64,000 nucleotides of DNA, from NCBI RefSeq assembly GCF_041381155.1, contig NC_091134.1, positions 3,406,001-3,470,000 of the forward strand. Direction: 5' to 3'. Source of the stretch: Argopecten irradians (Eukaryota > Mollusca > Bivalvia > Pectinida > Pectinidae). Every line of letters begins with the position of its first letter. Positions within the stretch are counted from its first letter, which is position 1. Both the position numbers and the translations under genes were made by a program. Positions 37,508 to 46,900 of this stretch are shown here, one piece after another. The notes beneath the pieces were generated by a model that saw only the letters and a list, made by a program, of their open reading frames with translations, was not told the origin of the DNA and searched no databases.

Positions 37508-37812
37508 AGTGACAAATCTGCTGAAGTCAAGCACACGTTAGAAAATTTTAACAATAGTCTTCAAAAAGTGTAGCGTCACGTTAACGTGTACAGTATTGTG
37601 TCATAAATAGATTAGATCTACTCGTATCTTATGGTAAATTTATCTGGTGATATGACTATTTTGAAAACGACGTTACGTTTAAGCGCTAAAACAGACACAT
37701 ATATATGTTTCTGCTAAAACTGCCATAGTCAGAAAAGATAGATCATATTTGATCCTGTTCGTTTCTGCCCCTTTCTGTTTTATTCACGCAAATTGTCGCA
37801 TCCTTTTGAAAC

Positions 37813-37848
37813 TGCGCATGTGCGACATTTTCTCGTTTTACCGGAAGT
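37813..37848 (+). promoter_or_regulatory. Candidate TATA-less promoter motifs of the DDI gene
   Basis: TGCGCATGTGCGA at 37813 is one base off the nuclear respiratory factor 1 palindrome. ACCGGAAGT at 37840 is a consensus ETS site. Both lie 65-100 bases before the ATG, and no TATA box is seen. This combination is usual for ubiquitously expressed animal genes. Motif evidence only. Confidence 0.5.
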
Positions 37849-37912
37849 TTCGAATGTTTCTATTTAGATCCACTCTTGTGTGTACCGATAAGTGAAAGTG
37901 AAGTTCTTCACC

Positions 37913-40900
37913 ATGTTAGTGTCAGTGACTACGTTGAATGACCAAATATTCACTCTTGAAGTGTCTGACGAACTAGAACTAGAGAATTTCAAAGCTATGT
38001 GTGAATATGAAGTGGGGATATCGGCGAGAGAGATTGTCGTTATGTGGAACGGCCGGCCTCTCCACGATGACAAACGCACAATGAAACAATACGGAATAAA
38101 GGACGGAGATATGTTGTTATTACAACAGATTCGAGGACAGCAAGGACAACAGCAGCTTATGGATTCAACGTCATCAGGTGAACGAAGGCTATAGATGGGC
38201 CAAATCAATGTGTTCGTTACTACTTCTTTAGAATAGTGCCATCCACAACGCATAACGTTAGGTAGCTACTGTTGAAGCTGAAAAGATATCATATTCTGAC
38301 TGACTTCCACTACGACAGTAGCTAAATAATATGACTGAAGGCAAGGCCTTAAAGGGCGAAGTCAGATGTTTTAATATGAATCATGCACGGCATAGGAAGA
38401 GCGCAGCTCTAGCCTACTTGTTTATTTTATTTTCTATTTATGTAGAAGACATAATTTAGAAATAAAAGGACGCACTTTAAACTATAGAAGTATATGATGT
38501 AATAATTGTCTAGCATACACTCAAAGAAATGAACTCAAAGATTTGTATTTCTCTGTCCATTCAAGGCCTGGAGTGCCGCGTATGCGAATCCTATGATTTA
38601 ACGCCATTTGCTGACGTTATGTGACGTCATGATTCCTTGTGCTCATCTTCGCCTTGGTGGATATTTTAACTGCATTCTACGGCTTTTAATTTTCAAAGTG
38701 TTATTATTATTATTTAAAAAATAATAAAAAATGCTTAATTACTCCTGTTATGCATTTGCATTAGTTAAATATATATTTACTCGGGAGAGCAGTACCGGAA
38801 CAGCGCACAACCTCCCCATAAGTAAGAAAAAATGGCGGCCACAAACTGAAGCTGTCAGTGTGTAGGATTGAATTTTAAAGATAGTGTTTTTTCATATATT
38901 TTCATGTATCTGTTACCTTAGAAGTGCTGCGCCCTTATTAGGCGTAACTGTGTAACAGGCGAGGTTTTCACCTGTCTGGACTTGAACTAACATAGTTACC
39001 CATGCAGGTTCGGTACTCTGGGTTCCGTACCAGTTATGATATAAAACAAGAAGACAAATTAACATTAACTAACACATATTAATTATACCCCATGTATATT
39101 AAAGTACATATATAAAAAACAATATAATATTGAAAAATTAAATTAATATTAATATAAAAATACAATATAAAAACTACAAAATATTCCCTAAAACCTAGTC
39201 AAACTGCCCTACACAGTAGTAGTTACTATAATAAAATTTCACATACTGGGGACAGGGTGCGTGCGTAATAAGCCACCCCCCCGACCCAGTTCCACAGGAC
39301 AATTTAAATTACCTAACCTACAATAGCCCTAAGCTAATTTTTCGATTTAAAGATACCCGCATTTAGAAATAATAGTGAATGTTGTCATACCAATATGCAA
39401 CCCTGCTCGATCTGAACATACTTGATTCACACCATTGTTGTGCAACTCAAAATAATAATGAATTATCTTGCTAAAGAACACATAAACAAATTAATCTTTT
39501 AGGAGGTTTTTTTTGTAATACAAATGTAGTATTAATCCCTTGATTAATTGATATTTTCAGTCTAGTTCGTGTGTATTGAATTTTCATTATTAAAGGTTTG
39601 AACATTGCGTGCTTGACCGTTTTAGGAAACACGCCGCGCAGTGACAATCGTTTTAGCCCACCATCATTAGATGGTGGGCTATTCAAATCGCTCTGCGTCC
39701 GTGGTCCGCCGTCCGCCGTCCGTAAACAATGCTTGTTATCACTATTTCTTAAAAACTGCTACAGGGATTTTGTTCAAACTTCACATGGAGGGTCCCCTTG
39801 GTCCATATTTGTGCCATACAGATTTTGAGGCTGATCAGAAAAACAAGATGGTCTCAAGGCAGCCATCTTTGATTTTGGCAGTTGAAGTTTGATATCGATA
39901 TTTCTTGAGAACTACTGAAGGGATTTTGTTCAAACTTCACATGAAGGTTACCCTTGGTTCCTAGTTGTGCCATACAGATTTGAGGATGATCGAAAAAACA
40001 CGCCGCGCAGTGACAATCGTTTTAGCCCACCATCATTAGATGGTGGGCTATTCAAATCGCCCTGCGTCCGTGGTCCGCCGTCCGTCGTCCGTCCGTAAAC
40101 AATGCTTGTTATCACTATTTCTTAAAAACTGCTACAAGGATTTTGTTCAAACTTCACATGGAGGGTCCATCTTTGATTTTGGCAGTTGAAGTTTGTTATC
40201 CATATTTCTTGAGAACTACTGAAGGGATTTTGTTCAAACTTCACATGGAGGTTACCCTTGGTCCCTAGTTGTGCCATACAGATTTTGAGGCTGATCGAAA
40301 AACAAGATGGCCGCCAGGCAGCCATCTTTGATTTTGGCAGTCAAAGTTTGTTATCAATATTTCTTGAGAACTACTGAAGGGATTTTGTTCAAACTTCACA
40401 TGAAGGTTACCCTTGGTCCCTAGTTGTGCCATACAGATTTTGAGGCTGATCGGAAAAAACAAGATGGCCGCCAGGCAGCCATCTTTGATTTTGGCAGTTG
40501 AAGTTTGTTATCAATATTTCTTGAGAACTACTGAAGGGATTTTGTTCAAACTTCACATGGAGGTTAACCTTGGTCCCTAGTTGTGCCATACAGATTTTTA
40601 AGCTGATCGGAAAAAACAAGATGGCCGCCAGGCAGCCATCTTTGATTTTGGCAGTTGAAGTTTGTTATCGATATTTCTTGAGAACTACTGAAGGAATTTT
40701 GTTCAAACTTCACATGGAGGTTACCCTTGGTCCTATTTGTGCCATACAGATTTAGAGGCTGATAGGAAAAACAAGATGGCCGCCAGGCGGCCAATGGCGG
40801 CCATCTTGGATTTTGATAGTTAAGGTTTGATATCCCTATTTCTCAAAAAGTGCTGAAGGGATCTTTCTCAAGTTTAATATGTAGGCTCCCTAGGGCCCTT

Positions 40901-43900
40901 GTTTTGCATATTGCATTTTTGGACCAATCGGTGAACAAGATGGCCACCAGGCCGCCATCTTGGATTTTGATAGTTAATGTTTGTTATGGCTATTCCTCAG
41001 ATAGTACTGAAGGGATCTGTCTCAAATTTCATATGTAGGTTCCCCTAGGGACCTAGTTGTGCATATTGCATTTTGGGACCGATCGGTCAACAAAATTGCT
41101 GCCAGGCAGCCATCTTGGATTTTTATATTCAAAGTTTGTTATCGCTATTTCTCAGAAAGTATTGAATGGATATTTCTCAAATTTCACATGTAGGTTCCCC
41201 TAAATCCCTAGTTGTGCATATTGTGATTTGGGACCGATTGATCAACAAGATGGCTACCAAGGAGTCATCTTGGATTTTGATAGTTGAAGTTTGTTACCGC
41301 TATTTCTCAAAAGGTACTGAAGCGATCTGTCTCAAATTTTATATGTAGTATGTTTGAAAAAGTTTAAAAAGTAGAGAAAGGATCCATCTTTCCTTTGTCA
41401 GATATAGATCATTCTTTGGTGGGCGCCAAGATCCCTCTGGGATCTCTTGTTAAAATGAAGTATGAAAAATGTGCAGGAACTTTCTGTTGAGCCCTCACCC
41501 CTGTCAGATAGGCTTTAGGTTCTGTCCCCCGGTCTAGACACTCCTATGTCTATAAAAGTGGTAGTGTTACTCCTGCTTACCACTCACTGCTTGTTTGCCC
41601 GTTGTCAGTATAATGTGATGTGCACTTGGAGTGTGTTGCTTGGTGTCTTTGGCGGCATGCTTCACTGAAATATAATAGCACCATAAAAAGGGCAAGAGTT
41701 CCACTATACAAGCAGACACAACTTGAATATACAGTAGTCTACCAAAACATTCACCCACACTTAATGCACACAACACACTGCATACATATAGAGGCATCCT
41801 TACATGATCCTGGCTGTTATTAGGACGTTAATTTAAACAAACAAACAAACCTCTCTGGCCCAACTGGGTCAGCCCCACAGTTAAGACAATTTTGAATACC
41901 CACTCCATATGAATGCTGCTATGCTTAGTTACAGAGAGGAAGTTGTTTTAATCGAAATAGCCAAATTGACTCTTTTGACCGCCTCCCCTAAATATAAGGC
42001 CCCTGGGGGTCAGTTCCACCATAAGTGCAATTTTGAATCCCTACCCCATAAGAATGCTACCATTTTGAAATATGAGAGCTATTGAATGCTTAATTTCCTT
42101 TTTCTGGCCATACATATGCCATTTTCAATTACTTGAATTAGATATCCTTGAGATATCAGATAATGTGTTACTGTAGTTCCTGAAGCCTCACTTTTACACT
42201 ATTGGCATGGCTGACTATGGTTACGACCCATGGCGCCAAGTTGAAAGGGATATCACATAGTCTTTATGTGCTTAAAATGACTAAAATGAAAGTTCAAATA
42301 ATTGTAAGCATATTATGTATATATATAACATGAAATGATTCTGTAATTTCAATAATGTTTGATGTTATTGAAAGTGAAATAATTTGACCAACTTGTGTAT
42401 GTTGATTAGGTATTCCAAACATTGATTTTGGTCAAATCCAAATTCCTGGTATGATGGGTGCCACATCATCTCACCACCAACAGCCACAACAACCAGCCTT
42501 CCCAGAGGAGGACCCTGATGCTGTGAGGAAACTACTACTGGCAAACCCTCATGAACTGTCTCTACTGAAAGAGCGAAATCCTCCTCTAGCTGAGGCCCTG
42601 CTTAGTGGTGACCCAGGTATGTCTAGTAAACAAGTTATTGACATGTAGTTAGTGTACATGTTTACACAGAAATTACAATCCACAAATCAATTAAATCGCG
42701 ATCAACTGATATTAACTTTTGTTGATAATTAATTATAAATAATTTTGTGTTTGTAGAAGTATATGTTATTGACAACAAATTCTTCCAAAGTTACCTTGTG
42801 AAAATTGCAAAAGTAAAAATGATTGTGAAAGAAATTTTGTTTGCAGACTTCAGTACATATATAATTAATGATTTAGAAAATATGCAAATAAAAGAATATT
42901 TTCTGATTTTCCTGTGTTGTAGTCAAATATTACCACAACTCTCAACAGGAAGGTTATTACTTGAGATAGATATATGCTAGTAAGTGGGGTTGTATTTGAT
43001 TCTTCCAGATCAGTGCTATACCATATTAACCTCCACAAAGATCCATGATTTATCATTGAATGTATTATATAATGCTGATCTCAATTAATGAAATATAAAA
43101 CTAATTAAGATCTTCTTTTTTGACAGCAAAATTCAACAAAATCTATTTAGCACAAAGAAAAGAACGAAAAGAAAAAGAGCTTGAAAAGATTAAATTAATG
43201 AATGCAGATCCTTTTGATCCCAAGGCCCAGGAAGTGATTGCAGAGGAAATTAGAATGAAAAATGTTGAATCCAATATGGAAAATGCAATAGAGTTTGCCC
43301 CAGAGAGCTTTGGGCAGGTGCTTATGTTATATATAGACTGTAAAGTGAATGGTCATGCTGTCAAGGCGTTTGTGGACTCTGGTAAGTATACAGACAGACA
43401 TAACCCAGCCAACTCTCTGTGCTTATATTGATGAGTAGATATTGTGAATCTCAATATTCAAAAAATGAATATAAAACTATCACTTACTTTTATGACAAAA
43501 TAATATCATTCTCTTATACATGCACATGTATGTATAAGTAAAAAGATAAATTTGACCATGAGCATACAGTTATATATATGTAACAATGGTCAATACTAGC
43601 CGCAATATACAGCTCAGCTAGAGAGAACTTCTCTTCAGCTAGATCGGTTGAGCATCAGACTAGTAATCCAGAGGTCCCGATTTCGATCCTTGGCGGAGGC
43701 AGGTATTAAAATTATGGTAAATCCTGCACCCTATTACATTTATATTTTAATAATAATTTATGAGATGTTTTATGTGAGATATATCATATGAGATATACAT
43801 GTGTATTATGTGAGATATATTGAATTTTGAATGACTGATACATACTGTGTGTGTTTTTCAAACTGAGTTGCTTGAATGAAAACTAGACTTGGGTCGTCAT

Positions 43901-46900
43901 ATGTCCATCTAGCAGTTGACTAGTTGCTCAGATGACCATTATGAGCCAGGCTTGAACAGAGAGGTGTAATATGATTTGCGATATGTTTTGTAGGTGCTCA
44001 GATGACCATTATGAGCCAGGCTTGTGCTCAGAGGACCATTATGAGCCAAGCTTGTGCGAAGAGGTGTAATATAATTTGCGATATGTTTTGTAGGTGCTCA
44101 GATGACCATTATGAGCCAGGCTTGTGCGGAGAGGTGTAATATTATGCGACTTGTTGATCCTCGTTGGGCCGGGATAGCTAAGGGTGTTGGAACACAGAAA
44201 ATCATTGGCAGGGTTCATTTAGGTTTGTATTGAGTACACTAAACCTGTTATGATGATGGAAAATGAATATGTGAAAGTAAAATTTAAGCTGAAGCACCTA
44301 AAAAATATGTCAATACATTATTTGACCTCTAATCTTTAGATATAGGGTAAGGTTACTGAAATTATAACAAAGAACAGCATGCTGATGGGTTTAAGAGGTT
44401 TGGATGGATATCAAGTGTTCCAAACATCTTTCCTGTATTGCCTTGTCCCATTCTTGCTCATTTGGAGACAGAAGCAGAAGTAAAGGAAAAACTCATTAGT
44501 TAAAGATGCTCCACCGCTGACAAATGTTATTTTTTCACTATCAAAAACAGGAGCAGACGATTTAGTATTTTTCTTCAGTTACAAAAGTTACTTACTTTAC
44601 ACTATTACCACCATTGAAAAGTTTGAGCTTCTAATTTTACTTCAAGTTAAAAATATGAAAAATAATTAATTGCATCCCGAAAAAATTCCGAGGCACTATA
44701 TTCTATATGGACTGAAGTACTGATTACATGCACCACAGGCGAAATGAATTATTTTATATTATTTTTTTTTGTGTTAATTAGGCATATTTATACACGATTT
44801 AACACCAATTATTGTTCAAATGATGAATATCATTTATACTCTGTCGGCGGTGGAGCATCTTTAAGGAGCTTTCCTTAACATCTGTATTGCTTTCCTATGG
44901 AGAATTTTGAGTAAATTGATTCCTTCAATTTAAGGAATGTTCATGAAACTGGACCCAGGTATGTCATACTGACATTATGTTATAATGATAGCCTATACAG
45001 TCGATGTTATAATGATAGTCTATACAGTCAATGTTATAGTGATAGTCTATACAGTCAATGTTATAGTGATAGTCTATACAGTCAATGTTCTAGTGATAGT
45101 CTATACAGTCTATGTTATAATGATAGTCTATACAGTCGATGTTCTAGTGATAGTCTATACAGTCGATGTTATAATGATAGTCTATACAGTCGATGTTATA
45201 ATGATAGTCTATACAGTCAATGTTATAGTGATAGTCTATACAGTCAATGTTATAGTGATAGTCTATACAGTCGATGTTCTAGTGATAGTCTATACAGTCG
45301 ATGTTATAATGATAGTCTATACAGTCAATGTTATAGTGATAGTCTATACAGTCAATGTTTTAATTATAGTCTGTACAGTCTATGTTCTAATGATAGTCAT
45401 GATAGTCTATACAGTCAATGTTATAGTGATAGTCTATACAGTCAATGTTATAGTGATAGTCTATACAGTCAATGTTATAGTGACAGTCTATACAGTCGAT
45501 GTTATAGTGATAGTCTATACAGTCAATGTTATAATGATAGTCTATACAGTCTATGTTATAATGATAGTCTATACAGTCAATGTTATAATGATAGTCTATA
45601 CAGTCAATGTTGTAGTGATAGTCTATACAGTCAATGTTATAGTGATAGTCTATACAGTCAATGTTATAGTGATAGTCTATACTGTCGATGTTATGATGAT
45701 AGTCTATACAGTCGATGTTATAGTGATAGTCTATACGATGTTATGATGATGTCTATACAGTCAATGTTATAATGATAGTCTATACAGTCAATGTTATAGT
45801 GACAGTCTATACTGTCGATGACCTAATGAAAGTCTATACAGTCAATGTTGTAGTGATAGTCTATACAGTCAATGTTATAGTGATAGTCTATACTGTCGAT
45901 GTTATGATGATAGTCTATACAGTCTATGTTATAATGATAGTCTATACTGTCGATGTTGTGATGTTATATGTCAATGTCCTAGTGATAGTCTATACAGTCT
46001 ATGTTATAATGATAGTCTATACAGTCGATGTTATAATGATAGTCTATACAGTCAATGTTATAATGATAGTCTATACAGTCAATGTTATAATGATAGTCTA
46101 TACAGTCAATGTTATAGTGATAGTCTATACAGTCAATGTTATAGTGATAGTCTATACAGTCAATGTTATAGTGATAGTCTATACAGTCAATGTTATAGTG
46201 ATAGTCTATACAGTCAATGTTATAGTGATAGTCTATACAGTCAATGTTATAGTGATAGTCTATACAGTCGATGTTCTAGTGATAGTCTATACAGTCGATG
46301 ATCTAATGAAAGTCTATACAGTCGATGTTATAATGATAGTCTATACAGACGATGTTCAAGTGAAAGTCTATACAGTCGATGATCTAATGAAAGTGTATAC
46401 AGTCGATGTACTAACGATAGTCTATACAGCTTTTTCATTATTTCTTATGCAGGTCAAATACAGATAGAAAAGGATTTCCTTCAGTCATCTTTCTCCATCC
46501 TTGAAAACCAACCAATGGATATGTTACTTGGGTTGGACATGTTGAAGCGCCATCAGGTAGGTACCAGACAATGGACATGTTACTTGGGTTAGACATGTTG
46601 AAGCGCCATCAGGTAGGTACAAGCTGTACCAGACAATGGACATGTTACTTGGGTTAGACATGTTGAAGCGCCATCAGGTAGGTACCAGACAATGGACATG
46701 TTACTTGGGTTAGACATGTTGAAGCGCCATCAGGTAGGTACCAGTCTATGGACATGTTACTTGGGTTAGACATGTTGAAGCGCCATCAGGTAGGTACCAG
46801 ACAATGGACATGTTACTTGGGTTAGACATGTTGAAGCGCCATCAGGTAGGTACCAGACAATGGACATGTTACTTGGGTTAGACATGTTGAAGCGCCATCA

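Noticed and set aside
37864..38253. 129-codon minus-strand frame
   Set aside because: It is the antisense of DDI exon 1 and its flanks.
40122..40794. Minus-strand frames of 65-76 codons repeating the same peptide
   Set aside because: They are translations of the family C tandem core, which is non-coding and frame-shifted between copies.
44985..46467. 253- and 231-codon frames of repeated hydrophobic nonapeptides that look like a membrane protein
   Set aside because: Artefact of the 27-bp VNTR in an intron of DDI; no start context, splice support or non-repeat sequence.
43127..46556. Retroviral protease signature (DSGAQ, GLDML) as evidence of an LTR retrotransposon or endogenous virus
   Set aside because: It is continuous, by phase-matched splicing, with UBL, helical and UBA domains; this is the cellular DDI family, and no integrase or LTR is near.
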